Of a stretch of 64,000 nucleotides of DNA, positions 53,380 through 62,899 are shown in pieces. The translations under genes were made by a program, and so were the position numbers. Within the stretch, counting starts at the first letter, position 1. Every line of letters begins with the position of its first letter. Below the pieces are notes generated by a model that saw nothing but the letters and a program-made list of their open reading frames with translations, did no database searches and was not told where the DNA came from. Source of the stretch: Catellatospora methionotrophica (lineage in GTDB: Bacteria > Actinomycetota > Actinomycetes > Mycobacteriales > Micromonosporaceae); the NCBI RefSeq assembly GCF_011297335.1, contig NZ_JAAOTJ010000019.1, positions 1 to 64,000 on the forward strand. Direction: 5' to 3'.

Positions 53380-53868
53380 ATGCCGTCTGATTACGCCAAG
53401 TCCCTCGGTGCGCGACTGCGCTCCATCCGCCAGCAGCAGGGCCTGTCCCTGCAGGGCGTGGAGGAGAAGTCGAACGGGCGTTGGAAGGCTGTCGTCGTCG
53501 GCTCGTACGAGCGCGGCGACCGTGCTGTCACGGTGTCCCGGCTGGCCGAGCTGGCCGACTTCTACCGCGTGCCCGTCGGCGAGCTCCTGCCCGACGGCCC
53601 GGCCCCGCGCCAGGAGGCGACGAGCAAGATCGTCCTCGACCTGGAGCGCCTGTACGACGGTGCCAAGGAGGACCTGGCCTCGGTCGCCCGCTACGCGCGC
53701 GCCATCCAGCAGCAGCGCGGCGACTACAACGGCCGGGTGCTCTCCATCCGGGCCGTCGACCTGCAGGCGCTCGCGGTGTTCTACGACTGCACCCCCACCG
53801 AGCTGATCGAGCGGCTGGCCGACCACGGTGTGCTGGTTGCCGACCCGCGCGCGTTCTTCGCGAGCTGA
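53380..53868 (+). CDS. bldD: Developmental regulator BldD
   Basis: Master repressor of sporulation genes in sporulating actinobacteria; c-di-GMP bridges two BldD copies so that they dimerise on DNA. The 162-residue product has an N-terminal helix-turn-helix (KSLGARLRSIRQQQGLSLQGVEEKS; VVVGSYERGDRAVTVSRLAELADFY) and the C-terminal domain with the c-di-GMP motif RxD-x8-RxxD at residues 113-127 (RGD, then RAVD). ATG preceded by GGGAG. Position between nusB and pyrR is conserved in actinobacteria. Confidence 0.95.
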   Translation: MPSDYAKSLGARLRSIRQQQGLSLQGVEEKSNGRWKAVVVGSYERGDRAVTVSRLAELADFYRVPVGELLPDGPAPRQEATSKIVLDLERLYDGAKEDLASVARYARAIQQQRGDYNGRVLSIRAVDLQALAVFYDCTPTELIERLADHGVLVADPRAFFAS

Positions 53869-53881
53869 CACTCTCGCGTAC

Positions 53882-53929
53882 CACGAAAGCGGCCTTTCAC
53901 CCCGGCAGGGGCGAAAGGCCGCTTTCGTG
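53882..53929. terminator. Bidirectional terminator between bldD and nusB
   Basis: CACGAAAGCGGCCTTTC (53882-53898) pairs exactly with GAAAGGCCGCTTTCGTG (53913-53929), with an inner CCCC/GGGG stem. It lies between convergent bldD and nusB and serves both directions. It is not a member of repeat families A-C. Confidence 0.85.
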
Positions 53930-53936
53930 TTGACCC

Positions 53937-54374
53937 TCAGTGGCGCGGGGCGTAGTCCGCGATACGGCCGAGCAGGCCGTTGAGGAAGCGCGGCGAATCG
54001 TCGGTCGACAGCTCCTTGGCCAGCTCGACGGCCTCGGTGATGGCCACCGGGTCGTCGATCTCGGGCACGTAGAGCAGCTCGAAGACCGCGATCCGGGCCA
54101 GGTTGCGGTCGACCACCGGCATCCGGTCGATCGTCCAGCCCTCGGCGAAGGTGGCGATCGTCTCGTCGATGTTGTCCAGGTGCTCGTTGACGCCCTCGGC
54201 CAGCGAGACCGCGTACGGCAGGTGCTCCGGGCGCGGCAGTTCCATGCGCTCCAGGTATGCCGCCAGCACGGTGCGCACCGGCAGGTCGCGCAGATCCGCC
54301 TCGTAAAGCACGTCGAGTGCCCGCTTGCGCGCCTTGCGGCGGGCGGGCGACTGCGACTTGGGTCCCTCAGCCAC
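53937..54374 (-). CDS. nusB: Transcription antitermination protein NusB
   Basis: Binds boxA RNA with ribosomal protein S10 to allow rrn antitermination. The 145-residue all-helical protein has RRKARKRALDVLYEADLRDLP at the N-terminus and RMPVVDRNLARIAVFELLY, VAITEAVELAKELSTDDSPRFLNGLL at the end. GTG start after GGAGGA. It follows efp by 30 nt. Confidence 0.97.
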   Translation of the reverse strand: MAEGPKSQSPARRKARKRALDVLYEADLRDLPVRTVLAAYLERMELPRPEHLPYAVSLAEGVNEHLDNIDETIATFAEGWTIDRMPVVDRNLARIAVFELLYVPEIDDPVAITEAVELAKELSTDDSPRFLNGLLGRIADYAPRH

Positions 54375-54404
54375 GAGCAGTCCTCCGGACGGGCGCGAAG
54401 CCCA

Positions 54405-54962
54405 TCAGGACCGGCCCAGGTAACGGCCGTCGCGGGTGTCGACCTTGATCTTCTCGCCGTTGGTGATGAACAGCGGCACCTGCACGGTCGCACCGGTCTC
54501 GATGGTGGCCGGCTTGGTGCCGCCGGTCGAGCGGTCGCCCTGCAGGCCCGGCTCGGTGTAGGTGATCGTGACCATCACGCTGGTCGGCAGCTCGACGTAC
54601 AGCGGCACGCCATCGTGCTGGGCGACGGTGACCTCGGCCTCGGGCAGGAGGTAGTTCACGTTGTCGCCGACCGTCACGCCGCTGACGTGGATCTGCTCGT
54701 AGGTGTCCAGGTCCATGAAGACGAAGTCCTCGCCGTCGGCGTACAGGTACTGCATGGTGCGCTTGTCGACGTTCGCGGTCTCGACCTTGGTGCCGGCGTT
54801 GAACGTCTTGTCGACGACCTTGCCCGTGAGCACGTGCTTGAGGGTCGTGCGCACGAAGGCCGGACCCTTGCCGGGCTTCACGTGCTGGAACTCGACGACG
54901 GCCCAGAGCTCCTTGTCGAGGTTGAGCACCATGCCGTTCTTGAGGTCGTTCGTGCTAGCCAC
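54405..54962 (-). CDS. efp: Elongation factor P, PGKGP-loop type
   Basis: Rescues ribosomes stalled at polyproline. The 185-residue protein has the KOW-like N-domain with [19 protein letters not shown], an OB domain ([18 protein letters not shown]) and a second OB domain ending [19 protein letters not shown]. The tip loop is PGKGP with Lys32; EF-Ps of this actinobacterial subgroup are known to work without lysine modification. GTG start with GGGAG upstream. Confidence 0.97.
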   Translation of the reverse strand: MASTNDLKNGMVLNLDKELWAVVEFQHVKPGKGPAFVRTTLKHVLTGKVVDKTFNAGTKVETANVDKRTMQYLYADGEDFVFMDLDTYEQIHVSGVTVGDNVNYLLPEAEVTVAQHDGVPLYVELPTSVMVTITYTEPGLQGDRSTGGTKPATIETGATVQVPLFITNGEKIKVDTRDGRYLGRS

Positions 54963-55145
54963 AGCCAGGCTCCCGTACATGATCAGATACTTGACAAAGA
55001 ACAGACCTGACTACTTTACCGGCCCGTGATCTGCCCCCGGCCGCGCGGGTGGGCGGGGACACGGTGTGACGATGACCCGTCGCGGACACCCGTCCCGAGC
55101 GGCCGCGCTAGCCGCGCGAGCCGGTTGCTTGCTAGCCTCGCCGCC

Positions 55146-55814
55146 GTGCGGGTGCTGGTCGTGGAGGATGACCCTGAGGTGCGCGGGGTGGTCGTGACCG
55201 CCCTGCGCTCGGTCGGGTTCGCCGTCGACCAGGCCGCCGACTGGAGCCAGGCCGACGTCAGCATGAGCGTCAACGACTACGACTGCCTGGTCCTGGACCG
55301 CATCCTGCCCGAGGGCGACTCCGCCGGCCAGCTCCGCCGCCGCCGCGAGGCCGGTCTCGGCGTACCCGCCCTCATGCTCACCGCCCTCGACGACGTCACC
55401 GACCGCGTGGCCGGTTTCGAGGCCGGCGCCGACGACTACGTCGTCAAACCCTTCGTAGCCGCCGAACTGGTCCTGCGCGTACGCGCCCTCTGCCGCCGCC
55501 GCGGCACCATGCTCCCGCCGGTGATGCGCGCGGGCGACGTGGAGGTCGACACCGCCCGCCGCGAGGTACGCCGCGACGGCATCCTGCTCACCCTCACCCC
55601 GAAGGAGTTCTCCGTCCTGGAGATGCTCCTGGTCCGCCGCCCCGCCGTGGTGACCCGCGCCGACCTGTTCGAGCACTGCTGGGACGAGCAGGCCGACCCC
55701 ACGTCCAACGTCGTGGACGTGGTCGTCGGCCAGCTCCGGCGCAAGCTCGGCGACCCGCCCGTGATCACCACCGTGCGCGGCACCGGCTACCGCGTCGATC
55801 TGGCCGGGCGCTGA
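55146..55814 (+). CDS. OmpR/PhoB-family response regulator
   Basis: A 222-residue two-component regulator. Receiver domain residues 1-118: VLVVEDDPEV, phospho-acceptor Asp51 in DCLVLDRILPEG, DDYVVKPF. Winged-helix effector domain residues 128-222: LTLTPKEFSVLEMLLVRRPAVVTRADLFEHCWDE and VVVGQLRRKLGDPPVITTVRGTGYRV. The GTG starts 7 nt after a -10-like TAGCCT, so it may be leaderless. The partner kinase begins 25 nt downstream. Its targets may be the adjacent lipoprotein genes. Confidence 0.93.
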   Translation: MRVLVVEDDPEVRGVVVTALRSVGFAVDQAADWSQADVSMSVNDYDCLVLDRILPEGDSAGQLRRRREAGLGVPALMLTALDDVTDRVAGFEAGADDYVVKPFVAAELVLRVRALCRRRGTMLPPVMRAGDVEVDTARREVRRDGILLTLTPKEFSVLEMLLVRRPAVVTRADLFEHCWDEQADPTSNVVDVVVGQLRRKLGDPPVITTVRGTGYRVDLAGR

Positions 55815-55839
55815 TGAGCAGGCGGGGCGCGGTGGCGCG

Positions 55840-57111
55840 ATGAGGCGGCAGACGCGGCAGCTGCAGACCGCCGAGCGGCTGGCGGGGCTGCGGATGCGGC
55901 TGACGGCGCTGCTGCTGGCGCTCAACATCATCGGGCTGGCGGGCATGGGCGCGGTGGCACTGGTCGTCGACGAGCGCCAGCGGGCCGAGGCCGTCAACGC
56001 CGACCTGCACCGCACCGCGGGCACCGCGGTCGCGCTGCTCTACTACGACTCCGGCGCCCTGCTGCTGGACAAGCTCTACGACAACGCCATCGCGCAGGGG
56101 TCGACCGCGGTCTACGTGTACGAGGCCGATCGGGCCGACGTCACGCTGGTGTTCGCGCACCCGGCGCGGCTGTCCGTGATCGCGCCGCCGACACTGCTCG
56201 GACCCGCGCGCGAGGTGCGCGCCGTCGGCGACGAGCTGACCGAGGCGGTCCGCGACGAGCGGTCCGAGGTCGTACACCTGCTCGCGGTGCCGTTCCGGCA
56301 CGCCGACACCGGCTCGATCGCGGGCACCGTGGTCGCGGTCGCCGACCCCGGACCCGGACAGGCCGCCCACCGGCGGCTCGCGCTCGCGCTCATCGTCGGC
56401 GGCACCGCGTTCACGGTGATGACCTGCCTGGGCGGCTACCTGCTGGCCCGGCGGGGCACCCAGCCCATCGCCGACGCGCTCACCCAGCAGGAGCGCTTCG
56501 TCGCCGACGCGGCACACGAGCTGCGCACCCCGCTGACGGTGATCCGCGCGGTCTCGGAGTCGGCGCTGGGCCTGCCCGACCGGCAGCCCGACGCGCTGCG
56601 CCGGGTCATCGCGGCCACCGACCGGCTGACCGACGCCGTCGCCGCGCTGCTCACCCGCGCCCGCCTGGTCGCCGGGCTGCGCCACCTGGAGCGTCAGCGC
56701 TTCCGGCTGGACCAGCTCGCCGAGGAGGTGCTCGCCGACACGGTCCAGCCGCCGCACACCGCGACGGCGTACACCCGCCCGGCCGTCGCCCTCGGCGACC
56801 CGACACTGGTCCGCATCGCCCTGCGCAACCTGATCCACAACGCGGTGCAGCACGGCCGCGACGGCGAGTCCCCCGCCACCATCACGCTGACCGTCGTGCC
56901 CGGCGCGGTCACCGTCCGCGACGCGGGCCCCGGCCCCGGCGCCGACCTGCCCGCCGACACCGCCGAGCGCTTCCGCCCCGGCTCCCCCAACGGCACCGGC
57001 CTCGGCCTGGCCATCGCCCACTGGGTAGCCGACCTGCACGACGGCTCCCTCACCCTGCGCCCCGCCGAAGGCGGCGGCACCGAAGCCACCCTCACCCTCC
57101 CCGCCCCCTGA
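55840..57111 (+). CDS. Sensor histidine kinase
   Basis: A 423-residue membrane kinase. Transmembrane helix 1 is at about residues 20-43 and helix 2 at about 178-200, with a ~135-residue extracytoplasmic sensor between them. The cytoplasmic part has the H box DAAHELRTPLTVIRAV, N box LRNLIHNAVQHG and G box GTGLGLAI. The D box (VRDAGPGPGADLP) is slightly unusual and there is no clear HAMP linker. Pairs with the preceding regulator; the signal is unknown. Confidence 0.92.
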   Translation: MRRQTRQLQTAERLAGLRMRLTALLLALNIIGLAGMGAVALVVDERQRAEAVNADLHRTAGTAVALLYYDSGALLLDKLYDNAIAQGSTAVYVYEADRADVTLVFAHPARLSVIAPPTLLGPAREVRAVGDELTEAVRDERSEVVHLLAVPFRHADTGSIAGTVVAVADPGPGQAAHRRLALALIVGGTAFTVMTCLGGYLLARRGTQPIADALTQQERFVADAAHELRTPLTVIRAVSESALGLPDRQPDALRRVIAATDRLTDAVAALLTRARLVAGLRHLERQRFRLDQLAEEVLADTVQPPHTATAYTRPAVALGDPTLVRIALRNLIHNAVQHGRDGESPATITLTVVPGAVTVRDAGPGPGADLPADTAERFRPGSPNGTGLGLAIAHWVADLHDGSLTLRPAEGGGTEATLTLPAP

Positions 57112-57125
57112 CCGGCGGCGCGGGG

Positions 57126-57644
57126 TCAGGCGGGGCTGGGGCCGGCGCGGGTGCCGATGGGGGTGACGGCGTACCAGTGGCCGTCCTGGCCGTGGCCGTT
57201 GGCGTCGCCGGGCATGCGGTCACCGGCGTACCCGTAGAGGGGCCAGCCGGCCAGGGTGAGCTGCTGGGTGCCGTCGGGGCGGGTCATCGTGCCGATGAGC
57301 TGGCGGTCGATGCCCTCGACCCGGATCGGGTCGGCGGCGGGGACGGGCAGCCAGGCCTGGGTGCAGGAGCCGGTGCAGGCCGAACGCGGCGGGTGGTTGC
57401 CGTCGAGCTCGCTGCGGTAGAGGACGTAACCCTGCGCGTCGATCACTATCCAGCCGAGCGTGTCCGAGCTGATGCCGAACAGCGCGGGCTGCAGCCCGGA
57501 GGGGCGGCCCGGGGCGGGCGGCAGGGAGGGCCGCACGGTCGCCTGGCCGTCGCCGCAGCCACCCAGTAGGGTCGCGACCAGCACAAACACGGCCGCCATC
57601 CGCCTACGGGCGGCCGACCGCGCCGTTTCCACCGGGTTACTCAT
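57126..57644 (-). CDS. Lipoprotein of the COG4315 'secreted repeat' family
   Basis: A 172-residue exported protein: signal peptide with lipobox LLGGC (Cys near residue 30), then repeats of the family in which GWIVIDAQGYVLYRSELDG, CTGSCTQAWLPV and LAGWPLYGYAGDRMPGDANGHGQDGHWYAVTP are hallmarks. These are cell-surface lipoproteins of unknown role, often co-located with two-component systems. It converges with the kinase gene (14 nt between the two stops) and is divergent from the binding protein at 57703. Confidence 0.88.
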   Translation of the reverse strand: MSNPVETARSAARRRMAAVFVLVATLLGGCGDGQATVRPSLPPAPGRPSGLQPALFGISSDTLGWIVIDAQGYVLYRSELDGNHPPRSACTGSCTQAWLPVPAADPIRVEGIDRQLIGTMTRPDGTQQLTLAGWPLYGYAGDRMPGDANGHGQDGHWYAVTPIGTRAGPSPA

Positions 57645-57702
57645 GCAATCCTCACGCTCATCCGGGCAGGATAGGCGCACCCTACGTCGAGGAGGTCGGC
57701 TG

Positions 57703-58857
57703 TTGCGAGGGCCGCACGCACGGCTTACGGCGGCGCTGGTGCTGCTCGCACTGGCCGCGCCCGTGTCCGGCTGCGACGCGACACCCGAATCCGCCTCCCC
57801 CGCGACGCCGGTCTGCGGCCTGAAGATCGCCGTCATCGGCCCGCTCAGCGGGGCGTCGGCCGACCTGGGCACCAACATCAGGTCCGGCGCGGCGCTGGCC
57901 GTCGAGCAGTACAACGTGCGGCATCCCGGCTGCCCGGTGGCGCTGCAGGACTTCGACTCGCAGAGCGATCCCAAGCAGGCCACCGCGCTGGCCCAGCAGA
58001 TCGTGGCCGACCCCGCGATCCTGGGCGTGGTCGGCCCCGCCTTCTCCGGCGAGTCCGCCGCCGCGCTGCCGCTGTTCGACCAGGGCCGGGTCACCATCAT
58101 CAGCCCGTCGGCGACCCGCACCAACCTCAGCCAGCGGGGCTGGTCCACGTTCCACCGGCTGCTCGGCAACGACGCGGCGCAGGGACCGGCTGCCGCCCGC
58201 TACATCAACACGGTGCTGCGCGCCAGCAAGGCGTTCGTCATCGACGACACCGGGGCGTACGGCCGCGGCCTGGCCGACGAGGTCGCCGAGACCCTGTCGG
58301 GCAAGGTGGTGCAGCGCGCCGCCGTGCCGCCGCGGCAGGTCGACTTCTCCTCGGTGGTCAGCCAGATCCGTTCCGCCGGGGCCGACGTCGTCTTCTACGG
58401 TGGCTACTACTCCAGCGCCGGGGCCCTGCTCAAGGCGATGCGCGACGCGGGGCTGCGGGCCACGTTCGTGGGTGGCGACGGGGTCAAGGACCCCGGCTTC
58501 GTCCGCGCCGCCGGGGTGCGGGCCGCCGAGGGAGCCGTCATCACCTGCGCGTGCCTGCCCCCGGAGCGGGCCTCACGAGACTTCCCGGTGCACTACCGCG
58601 CCGGGTTCGGCAAGGACGCCGGAACATACAGCGCCGAGGCGTACGACGCCGCGTCGATCTTCCTGGCCGGTTTCGAAGCCGGTCGCACCACCCGCCGCGA
58701 CATGGAGGCCTTCGTCGACGCGTACGCCCACGACGGCGTCACGGGCCGGCTGCAGTTCACCCCACAGGGTGAGCTCGTGGACTCCGCCATCGTGGTGTGG
58801 GCCTACCGCGTGACCGACGGCGCCGTCGTCGCCGCCGGCGAGATCCCCCGCACCTGA
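57703..58857 (+). CDS. ABC-type branched-chain amino acid-like substrate-binding lipoprotein
   Basis: A 384-residue LivJ/LivK-like periplasmic-binding protein type I fold: lipoprotein signal (ALVLLALAAPVSGCDATPE), then LKIAVIGPLSGASADLGTNIRSGAALAVEQYN, IVADPAILGVVGPAFSGESAAALPLF, VFYGGYYSSAGALLKAMRD and YSAEAYDAASIFLAGFE. The start is a TTG six bases after GGAGGT, which places the signal peptide correctly. No permease or ATPase gene is adjacent, so it may be an orphan binding protein or a sensor partner of the neighbouring kinase. Confidence 0.88.
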   Translation: MRGPHARLTAALVLLALAAPVSGCDATPESASPATPVCGLKIAVIGPLSGASADLGTNIRSGAALAVEQYNVRHPGCPVALQDFDSQSDPKQATALAQQIVADPAILGVVGPAFSGESAAALPLFDQGRVTIISPSATRTNLSQRGWSTFHRLLGNDAAQGPAAARYINTVLRASKAFVIDDTGAYGRGLADEVAETLSGKVVQRAAVPPRQVDFSSVVSQIRSAGADVVFYGGYYSSAGALLKAMRDAGLRATFVGGDGVKDPGFVRAAGVRAAEGAVITCACLPPERASRDFPVHYRAGFGKDAGTYSAEAYDAASIFLAGFEAGRTTRRDMEAFVDAYAHDGVTGRLQFTPQGELVDSAIVVWAYRVTDGAVVAAGEIPRT

Positions 58858-58879
58858 CCGCCTGAGAGGAGCCCGTCCC

Positions 58880-59515
58880 ATGTCAGCGACCCTGCTCACG
58901 GACCTCCCCCCGCTCGCCGCCGCCGCGACCACGCTCGCGGACGCGTCCCGGGCCGAGATGGCCCCGCTTGACCGCGCCCTGTCACAAGCCCCGCTGGGCG
59001 CGTTCCCCCTGCTGGAGGCGGCTTTCGGCTGGCAGGAGCTGCGGCCGTCCGGCTGGCACCGCCCCGCGGCGGCCACCGCCATCGCGCAGACCTCCTCCCC
59101 CGCCGCCGCTGCCCGGCTGGCCAGCCTGCTATCCACCCTGACCTGGGCGAACGTCGTCCGTACCGAGCGCGAGGGACTGCGGGTGGAGGTGTCGGCGGGC
59201 GCGTACAACCGGATCACCCGCGCGCTGACCGGAGCCTGGCGCAGCCGCACCCAGCTGCTGTCCGCGCCGGAGTCGCGCCAGGCCGCCCTGGGCGTGTGGC
59301 GTATGGCGATGCTGACCGGCGGCGTCGACGCCCACGCCGGCCAGCTCACGGTGCGGGCCAGCTCGCCCGCCGCCGCCCAGACCCTGGTCGCCGCGGCGGC
59401 CCGCCTGAACATGCCCGCGATCGCCGACCGCCCCCGCGAGGGCGGCCACCCGGTCCGCCTGACCGGCCGCGCCCAGGTCTACCAACTCCTCACCGAAGCC
59501 ACCGGCCAGCGCTGA
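58880..59515 (+). CDS. Protein of unknown function
   Basis: A 211-residue soluble, Ala-rich protein that I do not recognise. The segment from about residue 130 (RQAALGVWRMAMLTGGVDAH, then QLTVRASSPAAAQTLVAAAARLNMPA and HPVRLTGRAQVYQLLTEAT) faintly recalls the LAGLIDADG-like half-domain of WhiA, but the similarity is by eye only. It follows the binding protein by 22 nt on the same strand with GAGAGGAG before the ATG, so it is probably translated and co-transcribed. Confidence 0.6.
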   Translation: MSATLLTDLPPLAAAATTLADASRAEMAPLDRALSQAPLGAFPLLEAAFGWQELRPSGWHRPAAATAIAQTSSPAAAARLASLLSTLTWANVVRTEREGLRVEVSAGAYNRITRALTGAWRSRTQLLSAPESRQAALGVWRMAMLTGGVDAHAGQLTVRASSPAAAQTLVAAAARLNMPAIADRPREGGHPVRLTGRAQVYQLLTEATGQR

Positions 59516-59537
59516 GCACAGCCGCGAGGCTGCCCGG

Positions 59538-59972
59538 TCAGTCGGTGACGCGGTGGAAGAGGTGTTCCAGGGCCAGGCGGTAGCCGTCCACACCCAGCCC
59601 GGCGATCACGCCGGTGGCCACGGCGGAGATCACCGAGTGGTGGCGGAACTCCTCGCGGGTGTGGATGTTGGAGATGTGGACCTCGATCAGGGGCCCGTCG
59701 AGCATCGCGCACGCGTCGCGTACGGCGTAGGAGTAGTGGCTCCACGCGCCAGGGTTGAGGACCACGGCGGCATGCTCGTCGGCGGCCTGGTGCAGCCAGC
59801 CGACCAGCTCGCCTTCGAGGTCGGTCTGGCGGCACTCGACGTCGAGGCCGAGCAGCGCGCCGGTCTTCTCGCACAGCTCGACGAGCGTGGCGTAGCTGGT
59901 GACGCCGTACACGTCGACCTGGCGGGTGCCGAGCCGGCCGAGGTTGACGCCGTTGAGCACGTACACCTTCAT
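59538..59972 (-). CDS. aroQ: 3-dehydroquinate dehydratase, type II
   Basis: Third step of the shikimate pathway. The 144-residue product has [21 protein letters not shown], the catalytic region [16 protein letters not shown] with Tyr/His, and [21 protein letters not shown]. In most type II enzymes the flexible loop reads NPGGLTHTSVA or similar; here it is [11 protein letters not shown]. It follows aroB by 11 nt in the order aroC-aroK-aroB-aroQ. Confidence 0.95.
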   Translation of the reverse strand: MKVYVLNGVNLGRLGTRQVDVYGVTSYATLVELCEKTGALLGLDVECRQTDLEGELVGWLHQAADEHAAVVLNPGAWSHYSYAVRDACAMLDGPLIEVHISNIHTREEFRHHSVISAVATGVIAGLGVDGYRLALEHLFHRVTD

Positions 59973-59983
59973 GACGGTCTCCT

Positions 59984-61060
59984 TCAGGAGGCGATGTCCC
60001 GGTAGGCCTGCGCGAGCAGCGCCTCGTCGTCGATCGGCACCGTGACGGGCCGGGCGATGCCGTCCAGCAGCACGAACCGCAGGGCGCGGCCGCGGGCCTT
60101 CTTGTCCACCGACATGGTGGCGCGCAGGTCGTCCCAGGCGTCGGCGGGATAGGACACCGGCAGGTCCAGCGAGCGCAGGATCGCGGCGTGGCGGTCGGCG
60201 GCGGCGGCGTCGAGGCGGCCGGTGAGCACGCCCAGGCGGGCCGCGTACACCAGTCCGACGCTGACGGCGTGCCCGTGCGACCAGCGGTAGGCCTCCCGGC
60301 GCTCGATCGCGTGGCCGAGCGTGTGGCCGTAGTTGAGGATCTCGCGCAGCCCGGACTCGCGCAGGTCCTCGCCGACGACGTGCGCCTTCACAGCGATCTT
60401 GCGTTCGATCAGCTCGCGCAGCACCGGCCCGGCCGGGTCGACGGCCGCCCGGGGGTCGGCCTCGATCAGGTCGAGGATCACCGGGTCGGCGATGAAGCCG
60501 CCCTTGACCACCTCGGCCATCCCGGCCAGCAGCTGCGCGGCCGGCAGGGTGGCCAGCGCCTCGGTGGCGCAGAGCACCCCGGCGGGCGGGTAGAACGCGC
60601 CGACCAGGTTCTTGCCCGCGGCGGTGTTCACCCCGGTCTTGCCGCCGACGGCCGCGTCGACCATGCCGTTGATGCTGGTCGACACCGGCACCCAGCGCAC
60701 GCCGCGCAGCCAGCACGCGGCGACGAAACCGGCCAGGTCGGTGACCGCGCCGCCGCCGACGCCGACCACGACGTCGTTGCGCGTGAACGAGGCCTTGCCG
60801 AGGGCGTCCCAGCAGCGCTCGGCGACGCCGATCGTCTTACCGGCCTCGGCGTCGGGCACCTCGATCATCACGGGCTGCACACCGCCGTCGACCAGAAACG
60901 CGGCGGCCTGCTCGGCGTACGCGCGCACCGGCGGCGCGTACAGCACGGCGGCCCGATCCGCGCCCTTGACCAGGGCGGGCAGCTCGGCGAGCACGCCGGG
61001 GCCGACGAACACGTCGTACGGCTGCTCGCCGCCGACCGGGATGCGCGTCAGCTCCGGCAT
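59984..61060 (-). CDS. aroB: 3-dehydroquinate synthase
   Basis: Second step of the shikimate pathway, zinc- and NAD-dependent. The 358-residue product has [55 protein letters not shown]-like [15 protein letters not shown], and the metal-ligand segments [25 protein letters not shown] and [15 protein letters not shown]. Adjacent to aroK with one base between stop and start. Confidence 0.96.
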   Translation of the reverse strand: MPELTRIPVGGEQPYDVFVGPGVLAELPALVKGADRAAVLYAPPVRAYAEQAAAFLVDGGVQPVMIEVPDAEAGKTIGVAERCWDALGKASFTRNDVVVGVGGGAVTDLAGFVAACWLRGVRWVPVSTSINGMVDAAVGGKTGVNTAAGKNLVGAFYPPAGVLCATEALATLPAAQLLAGMAEVVKGGFIADPVILDLIEADPRAAVDPAGPVLRELIERKIAVKAHVVGEDLRESGLREILNYGHTLGHAIERREAYRWSHGHAVSVGLVYAARLGVLTGRLDAAAADRHAAILRSLDLPVSYPADAWDDLRATMSVDKKARGRALRFVLLDGIARPVTVPIDDEALLAQAYRDIAS

Positions 61061-61061
61061 G

Positions 61062-61568
61062 TCAGTCCTTCAGCAGCTCGGCGAGTTCGGCGGTGATCTC
61101 CTCCGGGGTGCGCCCGTCGGTGACCACGGTGTGCACGGCGACCTCCTGGTACAGCGGCCGCCGCTGGTCGAGCAGGAAGCGCAGGGTGGCGCGGGGGTTG
61201 AAGTTCAGCAGCGGCCGTCCCTGGCCCAGCCCGACCCGCGACGCCGCGTCGGACAGCTCGACGCTGAGGTAGACCACGGTGTGCCCGGCCAGCAGCGCCC
61301 GGTTGGCCTCGGCCAGCACCGCGCCGCCGCCCAGCGCCAGCACACCGGAGTGCTCGGCGAGCGCCGCCGCGACGGCCGCGGTCTCCATGGCCCGGAAGCG
61401 TTCCTCGCCCTCGTCGATGAAGATCTCCGAGATGGGTTTGCCCGCGGTCGCCTCCACGTCGGCGTCGGTGTCGCGGAACGACACCCCGTACGCCTGGGCC
61501 AGCAACCGCCCGACGGTGGACTTGCCCGCCCCGGGCGCCCCGACCAGGACGCACAACGGCTTGCTCAC
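61062..61568 (-). CDS. aroK: Shikimate kinase
   Basis: Phosphorylates shikimate. The 168-residue P-loop kinase has [18 protein letters not shown] at the N-terminus, [18 protein letters not shown] with the shikimate-binding Asp, [18 protein letters not shown], and the LID arginines in GQGRPLLNF. The phosphate loop reads GAPGAGKST rather than the usual GxMGxGKST. GTG start, 43 nt after aroC. Confidence 0.95.
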   Translation of the reverse strand: MSKPLCVLVGAPGAGKSTVGRLLAQAYGVSFRDTDADVEATAGKPISEIFIDEGEERFRAMETAAVAAALAEHSGVLALGGGAVLAEANRALLAGHTVVYLSVELSDAASRVGLGQGRPLLNFNPRATLRFLLDQRRPLYQEVAVHTVVTDGRTPEEITAELAELLKD

Positions 61569-61611
61569 GGTGTTCCCCTCCCCCGGTCCACGGTGCGGAC
61601 CCGGCGGTCTC

Positions 61612-62790
61612 TCAGCGGATCAGCAGGTTGTCCAGGTAACCGGCGACGTTGCGGCGGATCTCGGCGACCGAGTCCCCGCCGAACTTCTCCGTGGCGGCCT
61701 CGGCCAGCACCAGGGCCATCATCGCCTCGGCGACGACCGCGGCGGCGGGCACGGCGCACACGTCGGAGCGCTGGTTGATGGCGGTGGCGACCTCGCCGGT
61801 GAGCACGTCCACGGTGGACAGCGCCCGGTTGAGCGACGAGATCGGCTTCATCGCGGCACGCACCCGCAGCGGCTCGCCCGAGGTGATGCCGCCCTCCAGG
61901 CCACCGGCCCGGTCGGTGATCCGCTTCACGCCGTCGGGCGTCGGCACGATCTCGTCGTGGGCCACCGAGCCGCGTGAGCGGGCCTGGGTGAACGCGTCGC
62001 CGATCTCCACGCCCTTGATGGCCTGGATGGACATGAGCGCGGTCGCGATGCGGGCGTCGAGCTTGCGGTCCCACTGGGTGTGCGTGCCCAGGCCCGGCGG
62101 CACGCCGTAGACCAGCACCTCGACGATGCCGCCGAGGGTGTCGGCGTCGCGTTTGGCCGCGTCGACCTCGGCGACCATGCGCTCGCTGGCCTGCGGGTCC
62201 AGGCAGCGCAGCGGGTCGGCGTCGATGCGCTCGGTGTCGCCGGGCACCGGCACCAGGCCGGACTTGGCGACCACGGAGCCGAGTTCCACCACGTGGGACA
62301 ACACGTCCATGCCGAGCGCCTGCTTGATCAGGGCCTTGGCGACGGTGCCGACGGCGACGCGGGCCGCGGTCTCGCGGGCGCTGGCGCGCTCCAGGATCGG
62401 GCGGGCGTCGTCGTGGCCGTACTTCTGCATGCCTGCCAGGTCGGCGTGGCCGGGGCGGGGGCGGGTCAGCGGGGCGTTGCGGGCCTGGGCGGCCAGCAGG
62501 TCGGGGTCGACCGGGTCGGCCGACATCACGGTCTGCCACTTGGGCCACTCGGAGTTGCCGACCTGGATCGCGACCGGGCTGCCCAGGGTGCGCCCGTGGC
62601 GTACGCCGCCGAGGATCGTCACCACGTCGCGCTCGAAGGCCATCCGCGCGCCGCGGCCGTAGCCGAGCCGACGCCGGGCCAGCTCGTGGCCGATCTCGTC
62701 ACTGGTGATCTCGATACCGGCGGGCACGCCGTCGAGCACGGCGACCAGCGCCTGCCCGTGCGACTCCCCTGCGGTCAGCCAACGCAACAC
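61612..62790 (-). CDS. aroC: Chorismate synthase
   Basis: Final shikimate-pathway step, FMN-dependent. The 392-residue product shows [78 protein letters not shown], and [14 protein letters not shown]-like [17 protein letters not shown] at the end. Start is the GTG of [12 protein letters not shown]; a GTG two codons upstream is possible. First of the aroC-K-B-Q operon. Confidence 0.96.
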   Translation of the reverse strand: MLRWLTAGESHGQALVAVLDGVPAGIEITSDEIGHELARRRLGYGRGARMAFERDVVTILGGVRHGRTLGSPVAIQVGNSEWPKWQTVMSADPVDPDLLAAQARNAPLTRPRPGHADLAGMQKYGHDDARPILERASARETAARVAVGTVAKALIKQALGMDVLSHVVELGSVVAKSGLVPVPGDTERIDADPLRCLDPQASERMVAEVDAAKRDADTLGGIVEVLVYGVPPGLGTHTQWDRKLDARIATALMSIQAIKGVEIGDAFTQARSRGSVAHDEIVPTPDGVKRITDRAGGLEGGITSGEPLRVRAAMKPISSLNRALSTVDVLTGEVATAINQRSDVCAVPAAAVVAEAMMALVLAEAATEKFGGDSVAEIRRNVAGYLDNLLIR

Positions 62791-62899
62791 GATCACCAGT
62801 CTGTCACGGCGCACCGGGCGGACGCCCGGCACGCCCCGCCGGTGTCACCAGACGGGACGCAGCTCACGTGAGCTGCGTCCCGGCCGTCCCACGCTCCGG

